Source of the DNA: an uncultured Porphyromonadaceae bacterium
GTDB lineage: Bacteria; Bacteroidota; Bacteroidia; Bacteroidales; Muribaculaceae
Direction: 5' to 3'
DNA length: 64,000 nt
Assembly (NCBI GenBank): GCA_905202215.1
Contig: CAJKRG010000006.1
Location: 1 to 64,000, forward strand
Of the stretch, positions 9,124 to 16,839 are shown piece after piece; within the stretch, counting starts at the first letter, position 1, and each line of letters opens with the position of its first letter. Below the pieces are notes generated by a model, which searched no databases, had not been told where the DNA came from, and saw only the letters and a list, made by a program, of their open reading frames with translations. The translations under genes were made by a program, and so were the position numbers.

Positions 9124-9140
9124 CGGGTTAATAAACAGAA

Positions 9141-9908
9141 ATGGATCAGACGATAGAAATAGACGGACTGAGAATGCGTTATGACTGTCTGGGGGAAGGC
9201 CCTCAGGCAGTGATAGTCATGCACGGATGGGGGTGTAAAGCCGCCACGGTGCAGATTCTTGCAGATGCGGCTTCCGCTTCCGGCACCACGGTCTATAATC
9301 TGGATTTGCCTGGCTTCGGCGACTCGCAGGAACCGCCCGCACATTGGGGTGTCTATGACTATGCGCATTTCATAGAGAAATTTGCCGATACGCTCGGCAT
9401 ATCAAGGCCGGTTCTTATTGGTCATTCCTATGGTGGCCGCATAGCTATCGTATATGCTTCCGAAAGGCCGGTAGAGAAAGTCATACTGGTGGACGCGGCC
9501 GGGATCAAGCCTCGACGCTCGCTCAGATATTACCTGAAAGTCTATGCTTTCAAGGCTGCGAAGCATATTCTTCCGCTGATTCTCGGACGTCGCAGAGGCG
9601 AGAGGATCATTGACAGCATGCGGGGTAAATCCGGGTCTGCCGACTATAAGGCAGCATCGCCTGTCATGCGGCGTATCATGAGCACGTCTGTCAATCAGGA
9701 TCTGAAGCATCTCATGCCTTCGATCAAGGCTCCGACTTTGCTCATATGGGGCGAAAACGACACTGCGACTCCGCTGCGCGATGCCCGCACGATGGAAAAA
9801 CTGATACCGGATGCCGGCCTTGTGCTATACGAAGGGTGCGGGCATTATTCATTTCTCGAACGCCCGGGACAGACCGTGGCTGTCATTAAAAGTTTTCTGA
9901 AAATATGA
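9141..9908 (+). CDS. Alpha/beta-fold hydrolase
   Basis: 255 residues. Oxyanion-hole motif HGWG near 32, nucleophile elbow GHSYGG (Ser about 95), a helical cap region around 130-185, acid in WGENDTATP and base in GCGHYSFLERP. A canonical alpha/beta hydrolase of the esterase/epoxide-hydrolase-like branch, with no signal peptide and so cytoplasmic. Substrate unknown. Its stop overlaps the start of the MurF-like gene (ATGA), so the two are translationally coupled. That, with Ddl downstream, hints at a role near peptidoglycan precursor metabolism; this is inference from context only. Confidence 0.85.
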   Translation: MDQTIEIDGLRMRYDCLGEGPQAVIVMHGWGCKAATVQILADAASASGTTVYNLDLPGFGDSQEPPAHWGVYDYAHFIEKFADTLGISRPVLIGHSYGGRIAIVYASERPVEKVILVDAAGIKPRRSLRYYLKVYAFKAAKHILPLILGRRRGERIIDSMRGKSGSADYKAASPVMRRIMSTSVNQDLKHLMPSIKAPTLLIWGENDTATPLRDARTMEKLIPDAGLVLYEGCGHYSFLERPGQTVAVIKSFLKI

Positions 9909-11503
9909 TTACGCTAATTATCACAATAGTTGTCTTTATCCTGGCTTATGCGGCGCTTGCTCTGAGTCTTCGCCGCGACCTGACCATGTTTCAGCAAAAC
10001 TCATACCGTCCGGAGCGCTACCGCAGATGGCTAAAGGAATCGGGAGAGAGTACTTCGGGCTGGCGACTCGGGGCGATAATCATATTTCTATTTTCAGTTA
10101 CTAAATTCTGTCCTGAAAATGTCGGTCTCGGGTCCATAGCTATATTTTCGCTTCTATATGTGATCTCTCTCGCTCGCCGCAAGTATAAGAAACCGCTTGC
10201 CATGACAGCGCGTGCCACACGAATCTATATCACAGCCTGTTTCCTTGTAGCTATTGTGGCCGCTCTTGGCATGATGTTTCTTGGCGATACGGTCGGCGAG
10301 CGCGTCTACCGGGCCGCATGGCTCATGTGCGGACTGTGCGGTGTCGATTATGTGATTGTGGCAGCCAACTGGATTCTTAAGCCGATAGAAAACCGTATTA
10401 CGAAAAAATATCTGCTTGATGCCCGCAACCGTCTCGAGTCCATGCCGGGTCTCAGGATAATAGGTGTCACTGGCAGCTATGGCAAAACGACGACCAAGCA
10501 CTATCTGCAGCGTATACTGTCAGAGCAGTACGAGACTCTGATGACGCCCGGCAGCTTCAACACCACTCTCGGAGTCGTCCGCACGATCCGTGAATATCTA
10601 AAGCCCTATCATGAAGTCTTTATCGTGGAGATGGGCGCCAAACAGCGTGGCGACATCAAGGAAATCTGCGATCTCGTGCACCCCTGGGGTGGTATTGTCA
10701 CGGCGGTGGGACCGCAGCATCTCGAATCGTTCAAGACAATAGAAAATGTGCGCGACACAAAATTCGAGCTTATCGATGCTCTTCCTTCCGACGGTCTGGG
10801 TGTTGTCAACGACGATTTCCCGATGATAGCCGGTCGCGAGGTGACTGATGTTAAAGTGCTCCGGTATGTCGTTAAAAATGCTGATGATAAAAATGCCGTC
10901 TATCGTGCCACCGACATTGAATATAGCCCCAACGGTACACGTTTTACGGTTGAATGCCCTGATGGCGTGCGGCTGAAGCTTGAGACACGTCTGGTAGGCG
11001 AGTGCAATATATCCAATATCCTCGCAGCTGTGGCGATGGCACGTGCACTTGGGGTGATTGACGACAAGATAGCCTATGCAGTCGAGCGCATTGAACAGGT
11101 CGAGCATCGCTTGAGTATCCGACGCATTCCCGGTGGAATGACAATAATCGATGATGCATTCAACAGTAATCCCGTCGGCTCGGCCATGGCTCTCGACGTG
11201 CTCGCCGCCATGAAACCCGGCAAACGCATCCTTGTCACCCCGGGCATGATAGAACTCGGCGATGAGCAGTATGAACTTAACAAGCGCTTCGGCGAAAAAG
11301 CGGCTTCCTGCTGTGACATAGCTATTGTGGTCGGACACTACAACCGCGAGGCTATATGCAAGGGGCTCGATCTCGGTCATATGCCGGTCGAAGCCATACG
11401 TCAGGTTGATACTTTCACGCAGGCACAGGAGGTACTGCGCTCAATAGCCGCACCCGGCGATACCGTCCTTTATGAGAATGATCTCCCGGATACTTTCAAA
11501 TAA
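9905..11503 (+). CDS. Membrane-anchored Mur ligase family protein (MurF-like)
   Basis: 532 residues. The N-terminal third carries about five hydrophobic segments (2-22, 55-68, 75-91, 107-127, 137-158), unlike classical soluble MurF. The Mur ligase core follows: ATP loop GVTGSYGKTTT at 187-197, VEMGA, HLESF, and the C-terminal IDDAFNSNPVGSAM and PGMIELG motifs found in MurF. MurF joins D-Ala-D-Ala to the UDP-MurNAc tripeptide. The D-alanine-D-alanine ligase in the same operon supports a MurF-type reaction, here at the membrane. Overlaps the upstream hydrolase by 4 bases. It could instead act on another acceptor (amidation or a modified stem); the core residues look intact. Confidence 0.85.
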   Translation: MITLIITIVVFILAYAALALSLRRDLTMFQQNSYRPERYRRWLKESGESTSGWRLGAIIIFLFSVTKFCPENVGLGSIAIFSLLYVISLARRKYKKPLAMTARATRIYITACFLVAIVAALGMMFLGDTVGERVYRAAWLMCGLCGVDYVIVAANWILKPIENRITKKYLLDARNRLESMPGLRIIGVTGSYGKTTTKHYLQRILSEQYETLMTPGSFNTTLGVVRTIREYLKPYHEVFIVEMGAKQRGDIKEICDLVHPWGGIVTAVGPQHLESFKTIENVRDTKFELIDALPSDGLGVVNDDFPMIAGREVTDVKVLRYVVKNADDKNAVYRATDIEYSPNGTRFTVECPDGVRLKLETRLVGECNISNILAAVAMARALGVIDDKIAYAVERIEQVEHRLSIRRIPGGMTIIDDAFNSNPVGSAMALDVLAAMKPGKRILVTPGMIELGDEQYELNKRFGEKAASCCDIAIVVGHYNREAICKGLDLGHMPVEAIRQVDTFTQAQEVLRSIAAPGDTVLYENDLPDTFK

Positions 11504-11621
11504 AATTAAGAATTATGGATTAAGAATTATGGATTGTGTTTTGTTTACAGTGTATTATCGGCAAATTATTCATAATCCATATTTCGTATATTCATAATTC
11601 CTCATTCATAATCCATAATTT
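11504..11621. repeat. AT-rich intergenic repeat cluster (AATTATGGATT / CATAATCCAT type)
   Basis: Contains two direct copies of AAGAATTATGGATT near 11510-11535 and inverted copies (CATAATCCAT) near 11570-11579 and 11605-11615, so long hairpins can form. A similar block lies at 43473-43551. Dispersed AT-rich repeats of this look occur between genes in Bacteroidales. Confidence 0.7.
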
Positions 11622-12809
11622 ATGAGAACAAAGGTTGCAGTTTTTTTCGGCGGACGATCCACCGAGCACGAGATATCGGTAATATCGGCTAACCAGGCCA
11701 TGGCCGCGATTGACAAGGAAAAATATGAGGTGATACCAGTATATATTTCCAAGCAGGGCCATTGGTATACAGGTGAGTTGCTGACCGATGTCAAAAACTA
11801 TAAAGATATTCCGTCTCTGCTCAAACAGTGTACAGAAGTGTATATGCGTCCGGTATTCGGCGATTTCAATCTTTACAAGGCAAATGCCGGTCTTTTCTCT
11901 TCGAAGGCTCCCGTCGCCACGGTGGACGTCGCTATTCCCGTGCTACACGGATCCAACGGAGAGGACGGAACATTCGAGGGTGTTCTCGAGACTATCGGAC
12001 TGCCATATGCCGGCTGTAATACACTTGCTTCGGCCAACGGCATGGATAAGATAACCATGAAGATGATTCTGGCTTCCGACGGAATACCTGTGGTGGACTA
12101 TGTATGGTTCACTGACAAACAGTGGTTCTCGAAGCGCGACAGGTTCCTGAGCGATATCGAGACTCGTCTGGGCTATCCTGTAGTGGTGAAACCGGCTAAT
12201 CTTGGCAGCAGTGTCGGCATTGGACGTGCCGATAACCGCGACCAGCTTCTTGAGCGTGTGGCCGAGGCCGAACGCTATTCCACCCGTATCATCGTCGAGA
12301 AGATGGTGGAGAACCTTCAGGAGATCAACTGTGCCGTGCTCGGCGATGCCGACGAATATATCACCTCGGTGCTCGAAGAACCGATCAAAAGCGGTGAGAT
12401 TCTCTCGTATACCGACAAATATATGGGTGGTTCCAAGGATAACCGCGGCATGCATGCTGCCAAGAAGCGTATTCCGGCCGATCTGCCCGCTGCAGAGACT
12501 GAACGTATCCGCTTTCTCGCCGGAGAAACCTTTCGCGTGCTCGGATGTCACGGAGTGAGCCGCGTAGACGTAATGACCGACGGTAAAACACGCGATATCT
12601 ATGTGAATGAAATCAATACCATTCCGGGCTCGCTATCGTTCTATCTCTGGGAGGCTGCCGGTATCCGCTTCGACGAACTTATGGACCGTATGATACGTCT
12701 TGCATTCAAGCGGCAGCGCGATATGTCGGCCAAAACAGTTAGCTACGACCAGAATATTTTCGCTCTTGGCGGCGGTACCAAAGGCGGCGTAAAGGGCGGC
12801 ATAAAATAA
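11622..12809 (+). CDS. ddl: D-alanine--D-alanine ligase
   Basis: 395 residues, longer than the usual 310-370. ATP-grasp enzyme: FFGGRSTEHEIS at 8-19, KPANLGSSVGI at 190-200, the metal site VNEINTIPG near 330. It makes D-Ala-D-Ala for the peptidoglycan stem. The active-site loop keeps Lys266-Tyr267, the Tyr normally linked with D-Ala rather than D-lactate use, but the loop (262-287) is about eight residues longer than in E. coli DdlB. The C-terminus has a Gly/Lys-rich tail (GGGTKGGVKGG). The N-terminus resembles Firmicutes-type Ddl more than the EFHVSLRS type I remember from Bacteroides. Follows the MurF-like gene after 118 bases of repeat. Confidence 0.92.
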   Translation: MRTKVAVFFGGRSTEHEISVISANQAMAAIDKEKYEVIPVYISKQGHWYTGELLTDVKNYKDIPSLLKQCTEVYMRPVFGDFNLYKANAGLFSSKAPVATVDVAIPVLHGSNGEDGTFEGVLETIGLPYAGCNTLASANGMDKITMKMILASDGIPVVDYVWFTDKQWFSKRDRFLSDIETRLGYPVVVKPANLGSSVGIGRADNRDQLLERVAEAERYSTRIIVEKMVENLQEINCAVLGDADEYITSVLEEPIKSGEILSYTDKYMGGSKDNRGMHAAKKRIPADLPAAETERIRFLAGETFRVLGCHGVSRVDVMTDGKTRDIYVNEINTIPGSLSFYLWEAAGIRFDELMDRMIRLAFKRQRDMSAKTVSYDQNIFALGGGTKGGVKGGIK

Positions 12810-12813
12810 GGAT

Positions 12814-13557
12814 ATGTTCAATTTCTTCAAGTCCAGACCAAAAGAACCGGTAAAACTCTGTTTCAATACAGACATACATTGTCATGTTGTTCCGGGAATC
12901 GACGATGGCGCGAAGACTGCCGAATCGGCTGTCGATCTTATCGAGCGCATGCAGGGATGGGGGATAGAGCGTATCATCGCCTCGCCTCATGTGACTCAGG
13001 AAACATTCGAGAACGACCGCACTACCATCGAGCCCGCTCTCGAAGCGCTGCATGCCGAGCTACGCAGACGGGGCAACCATATTGAAGTGCTTCATTCTGC
13101 CGAATACCGTATAGACGGACTGCTGTCGCAAAGACTTGAGGATAACGATATAATGCCTTATCCTAACGATTATATCCTGATCGAGAATTCGTTCCTTCAG
13201 GAGCCCTGGAACATAGACCAGCTTGTGTTCGATCTTCAGGTGCGCGGACTTAAGCCTGTTATGGCTCATCCGGAGCGTTATTCATATTATCACTATCATC
13301 CCGAACGTTACCGTCAGCTTCATGATGCCGGGCTTGCCCTCCAGATCAATCTTCTGAGTCTTGCCGGTTACTATGGGACAGCCGAACAAAAGATGGCCCG
13401 TAATCTTATCCGGGATGGACTGGTCAGTTTCATCGGTACCGATCTGCACAATACACGGCATGCCGATTCTATTGATGCATATCTGCGTACGTCGGCGGCT
13501 TATGCCGATATGGAAGCGCTTGCCCCGATGATCCGGAATAATACCGCATTCTTTTAG
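12814..13557 (+). CDS. PHP-domain tyrosine phosphatase (CpsB/CapC/YwqE family)
   Basis: 247 residues. PHP-type metal-binding motifs: DIHCHVVPGIDDG at 20-32, an SPHVT motif, a Glu in the LHSAEYRID segment, AHPERY, and GTDLHN near the C-terminus. The family dephosphorylates bacterial tyrosine kinases (Wzc/CpsD-type) and so tunes capsule or exopolysaccharide export. Its start follows the ddl stop by 4 bases, so it is in the same operon. No tyrosine kinase is in the window. A link between cell-wall precursor synthesis and surface-polysaccharide control is suggested but unproven. Confidence 0.85.
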   Translation: MFNFFKSRPKEPVKLCFNTDIHCHVVPGIDDGAKTAESAVDLIERMQGWGIERIIASPHVTQETFENDRTTIEPALEALHAELRRRGNHIEVLHSAEYRIDGLLSQRLEDNDIMPYPNDYILIENSFLQEPWNIDQLVFDLQVRGLKPVMAHPERYSYYHYHPERYRQLHDAGLALQINLLSLAGYYGTAEQKMARNLIRDGLVSFIGTDLHNTRHADSIDAYLRTSAAYADMEALAPMIRNNTAFF

Positions 13558-13580
13558 AGGTTGTTTGATAACGAACTTTG

Positions 13581-13623
13581 AAATCCCGGTACGTTGCAGG
13601 AAAAAACATGTGCCGGGTTTTTA
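13581..13623 (+). terminator. Terminator of the Ddl operon
   Basis: Imperfect stem AAATCCCGGTAC / GTGCCGGGTTT followed by T-run, between two convergent genes; probably serves both directions. Confidence 0.6.
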
Positions 13624-13629
13624 TTGATA

Positions 13630-14478
13630 TTATTTTGCGAAGATTGCGGCTATGCGTTTGGGATTTACGCCCAGAGCTGCGGCACGTGCGGCATCGGCGC
13701 GTGCGTCGTCGAGGAGAAAACGGTCGCGGTTGAGGATCGCGCGGTAGTAATATAACTCGGGATCGTCGGGATAGCGCTCCAGTCCTTCGGCAAGGACTCC
13801 TGATGCCTCGCTGAGTTCGCTGAGGGCCAGAAGAGAGCCTGCGAGAGCGGCATAGTATTCAGGCGCAGGCTCAAGCGAGACGAGCTTGCGCAGGTATGGA
13901 AGTGCCTCACGGTCGCGCCCCGACAGGGAATAAAGCATGCCGAGCGCACGCGCCGTGGTCAATGCTTCGGGCACTATGGATCTGAGCACATTGAAATCGG
14001 CTTCGGCCGCGTCGAGTTTGCCTGAGTAAAGGGCTATGGTGCCATGATAGTAGCGGGCGTCTATATTGAGGGAATCTGCGGCTATCACTTTTTCGAAGGC
14101 TTCGGAGGCTTCTTTGTCGCGTCCGAGTTTCAGAAGCACCTCTCCGCGGTTTGCCTGTGCGGTGCGCAGTTCGGGCGCACGACGCACGGCCTCGTCGAGC
14201 ACGGCGATTGCCATAGAGTCGTTGTCCATATAGGAATATATCATGCCGAGATTGGAGAGCAGGAGCACGTTCTGAGGCGAGTCGGGCCGCAGCGACATTG
14301 CTTCGAGCAACCGTTGGGCCGCTCCGGCAAAGTCTCCGTCGGCCACGGCCTTGTCGGCTTGTCCGCACAGTAGTACATACGGGTCTTCCTCGTCGGCCGG
14401 TACGGTGGACTCTATCTTTTGGGCGCCCGCGGACAATGAGATAACCGCGAATAAGGAGAGGAACAGATGTTTCATCAT
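13630..14478 (-). CDS. Tetratricopeptide repeat protein, exported
   Basis: 282 residues from the ATG at 14478, which overlaps the lgt stop (ATGA). Signal peptide (LFLSLFAVISLSAGA). The mature protein is a run of about six TPR units from residue 40 to the end: repeated A..LL.A, LLLSNLGMIYSYM, A.AVLDEAVRRAPELRTAQANRGEVLLKLGR-type helices. TPR proteins are scaffolds for protein complexes, here in the periplasm. Coupling to lgt (lipoprotein maturation) points to envelope assembly, but the partner is unknown. Confidence 0.82.
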   Translation of the reverse strand: MMKHLFLSLFAVISLSAGAQKIESTVPADEEDPYVLLCGQADKAVADGDFAGAAQRLLEAMSLRPDSPQNVLLLSNLGMIYSYMDNDSMAIAVLDEAVRRAPELRTAQANRGEVLLKLGRDKEASEAFEKVIAADSLNIDARYYHGTIALYSGKLDAAEADFNVLRSIVPEALTTARALGMLYSLSGRDREALPYLRKLVSLEPAPEYYAALAGSLLALSELSEASGVLAEGLERYPDDPELYYYRAILNRDRFLLDDARADAARAAALGVNPKRIAAIFAK

Positions 14479-15323
14479 TTTTTCTTTTCTACAGCCCACT
14501 CGTTGGGGTAGGCTATTTTAATGCGTTTGCGCATGAGCGCCCTGAGGATGAGGAAAATGCCGAGAAGTGCAAACGGTATGCTGAGCCACTGGCCCATGTT
14601 GAGTGTCATTGTGGCCTCGAATGCAACCTGGTCGTTTTTGATAAATTCAACGAAGAAGCGCGAGCCGAAAGTTCCGAGCAGGAAAACACCGAAGAGGAGA
14701 CCGGGGCGTTCGCCGAGATTACGTTTCCAGTACATCCACATCATCAGTCCGAACAGAGCGAGATATGTCAGGGCTTCGTAGATCTGTGTGGGGTGGCACG
14801 CGAGGCCGTAATAGAGCTGATTCCATTCCTCCGAGCGCACGAATTTGAAACCCCATGGCAGATCGGTGGGATAGCCGAATATTTCGGAATTCATCAGGTT
14901 GCCCAGTCGTATCAGGCAGCCGACAAACGCTATCGCTATGGTTAGACGATCGAATGTCCATAGCGGCGACCGTTTGGTGGTGAATATGGAGAAGAGTATG
15001 ACCGCTATGATAATGCCTATTGCGCCTCCGTGGCTGGCGAGACCGCCTTCCCAGGTGGCAAGTATTTTCCAGGGATGGGCGGAGTAGTAATCCCACTGGT
15101 AGAAAAACACATGGCCGAGACGTGCTCCGACGACTGTGGCGACACCGACGTATATCAGCAGTATGCCGACCCAGTTTTCAGGCGCACCCTCGCGCTTGAA
15201 CATTTTGGCTACGATGTTGAAGCCTATCCAGAATCCGATGGCGAACATAAGTCCGTACCAGCGCACGGTGACAAAACTATCTATGAGTATCGGGTTGACA
15301 TCCCAGGTGATGAAGTTTAGCAT
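14475..15323 (-). CDS. lgt: Prolipoprotein diacylglyceryl transferase Lgt
   Basis: 282 residues with about seven membrane segments. Lgt signatures: catalytic HGGAIG at 98-103 and RLGNLMNSEIFG at 139-150 within the Lgt consensus, HPTQIYEA further on, and the C-terminal RFFVEFIKNDQ. It transfers diacylglycerol from phosphatidylglycerol to the lipobox cysteine of prolipoproteins, the first step in maturing the lipoproteins found elsewhere in this window. It overlaps the downstream TPR gene by 4 bases; the symporter gene upstream may be in the same transcript. Confidence 0.95.
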   Translation of the reverse strand: MLNFITWDVNPILIDSFVTVRWYGLMFAIGFWIGFNIVAKMFKREGAPENWVGILLIYVGVATVVGARLGHVFFYQWDYYSAHPWKILATWEGGLASHGGAIGIIIAVILFSIFTTKRSPLWTFDRLTIAIAFVGCLIRLGNLMNSEIFGYPTDLPWGFKFVRSEEWNQLYYGLACHPTQIYEALTYLALFGLMMWMYWKRNLGERPGLLFGVFLLGTFGSRFFVEFIKNDQVAFEATMTLNMGQWLSIPFALLGIFLILRALMRKRIKIAYPNEWAVEKKK

Positions 15324-15380
15324 TTTCTATAGTGAGAAATTATATGTTACAGCTTGGTCGAGTCTTTTTCAGAAACCGGA

Positions 15381-16781
15381 TCAGCGCTCTTCAGGCCTGG
15401 CGAAATATTTCGATGTGGCCTTGCGCACTTTCGGACTGAGGAATATTATTGCTATCATGGTCGGTATGGCCATGAGGGCATAGAATAGGTCGCATGCTCC
15501 TACAGCCGCCTCGATAGGAACTATGGCGAAGACGATGAGTGACGCCAGAAAAGCCCATGAGTAGTATTTTCCCCGGCGTGTGCCGAAGAGATAGTTGGCA
15601 CAGGTTGTGCCGTAGAAAGAATAGGAGAACATCGACGACATCGCAAAGCAGATGACCACACACATCAGCAGTATGTCGCCGGCGGGAATAGCGTTGCTGA
15701 AGGCCTGCATGGCAACTTCAAGTCCCTTGACACCTTCGACGTTGATGTCGCCGCACAGCAGAATTGCCACAGCGGTGAGTGTGCATACGAGGCCCGAATC
15801 GATGCTCGGTCCGAGCATTGCCACAAGTCCTTCGCGCACCGGCTCATTGTTGCGGGAGGCGCCGTGCATGATCGAGGCGGTGCCTATGCCGGCATCGTTG
15901 ACAAGGGCTGCCCGCCGTGCTCCTATTATCGCTATTCCGGCAAGAGCGCCGAAGCCGGCCCGAAGATTGAACGCTTCGGTAAAAATGCTCTTGAATACGC
16001 CGGGAACACCGTCGATATTGGTAATGATGATGAAAAGCACCATCAGGAAATATAGACCCACCATGAATGGCACCATGACGGTTGCCACACGTGCTATGCG
16101 CGTGATACCGCCGAGTATCACCACCGCAACCACGGCTGCTATGGCACAGCCGAAGAGCAGTCGGTAGACACGGACATTCTCAAGCCCCAGAAAGCCTCCG
16201 AGACCGGATATGAAACCATTCGATGCAATGCCTTCGGGAGTAGTAAACGTGGTCATAAAGGCCTCGGTGAGCTGGTTGGCGTTCATTATGCACATGGTGC
16301 CGAACAGACCGGCTATCGCGAAGAAGCGCGCAAGCGGTTTCCATTTCATGCCCATTCCCTGCTCGATGATGTGCATAGGGCCTCCCTGCGGGCGCCCCTG
16401 GTCGTCTTTACCCTTGTACATTATGGCCAGAACGCCTTCGTGGTATTTCGTAGCCATACCGACAAGGGCGCTCACCCACATCCAGAAAATGGCGCCGGGG
16501 CCGCCCATGACCAGGGCAATGGCCACGCCGGCGATATTACCGAGTCCGACGGTCGCGGCAACTACCGACGCAAGAGCCTGAACCGACGATATCTGGCCGT
16601 TTTTAGCCTTGGAGTCGGGTTTGCGGCGCAGTTCTCTGACAGCTGCCGGAAGACGGCGTATCGACACTGCTCCCGATGACAGAAAGAGGTAGAGACCTCC
16701 GCCGATCAGAAGGAAGAAAAGAGGATAACCGCAGAGTATTTCTGCGGCATTGATTATGAATTGTCCTATCGAGTCTAACAT
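15381..16781 (-). CDS. Sodium:alanine/glycine symporter (AGCS family)
   Basis: 466 residues from ATG 16781; the frame is open from a TTG at 16790, but that lies in the -7 box. About eleven membrane helices. AGCS signatures: VAATVGLGNIAGVAIA near 80-95, GGPGAIFWMWVSALVGMATKYHEGVLA, QGRPQGGPMHI, and GIGTASIMHGAS. It imports alanine or glycine with Na+ (or H+). The predicted -7 box ends only 6 bases before this ATG, so the mRNA may be leaderless. Lgt follows downstream after 57 bases. Confidence 0.92.
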   Translation of the reverse strand: MLDSIGQFIINAAEILCGYPLFFLLIGGGLYLFLSSGAVSIRRLPAAVRELRRKPDSKAKNGQISSVQALASVVAATVGLGNIAGVAIALVMGGPGAIFWMWVSALVGMATKYHEGVLAIMYKGKDDQGRPQGGPMHIIEQGMGMKWKPLARFFAIAGLFGTMCIMNANQLTEAFMTTFTTPEGIASNGFISGLGGFLGLENVRVYRLLFGCAIAAVVAVVILGGITRIARVATVMVPFMVGLYFLMVLFIIITNIDGVPGVFKSIFTEAFNLRAGFGALAGIAIIGARRAALVNDAGIGTASIMHGASRNNEPVREGLVAMLGPSIDSGLVCTLTAVAILLCGDINVEGVKGLEVAMQAFSNAIPAGDILLMCVVICFAMSSMFSYSFYGTTCANYLFGTRRGKYYSWAFLASLIVFAIVPIEAAVGACDLFYALMAIPTMIAIIFLSPKVRKATSKYFARPEER

Positions 16782-16787
16782 TGGGGA

Positions 16788-16795
16788 CAAAATTA
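16788..16795 (-). promoter_or_regulatory. Promoter -7 element of the AGCS symporter gene
   Basis: TAATTTTG on the minus strand, exact TAnnTTTG, 6 bases before the ATG. No clear -33 box, so moderate confidence. Confidence 0.5.
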
Positions 16796-16839
16796 GCTAA
16801 AAAGCCCGACATAGCCCCCCTCCCGTCCGCTAAAAAAGG

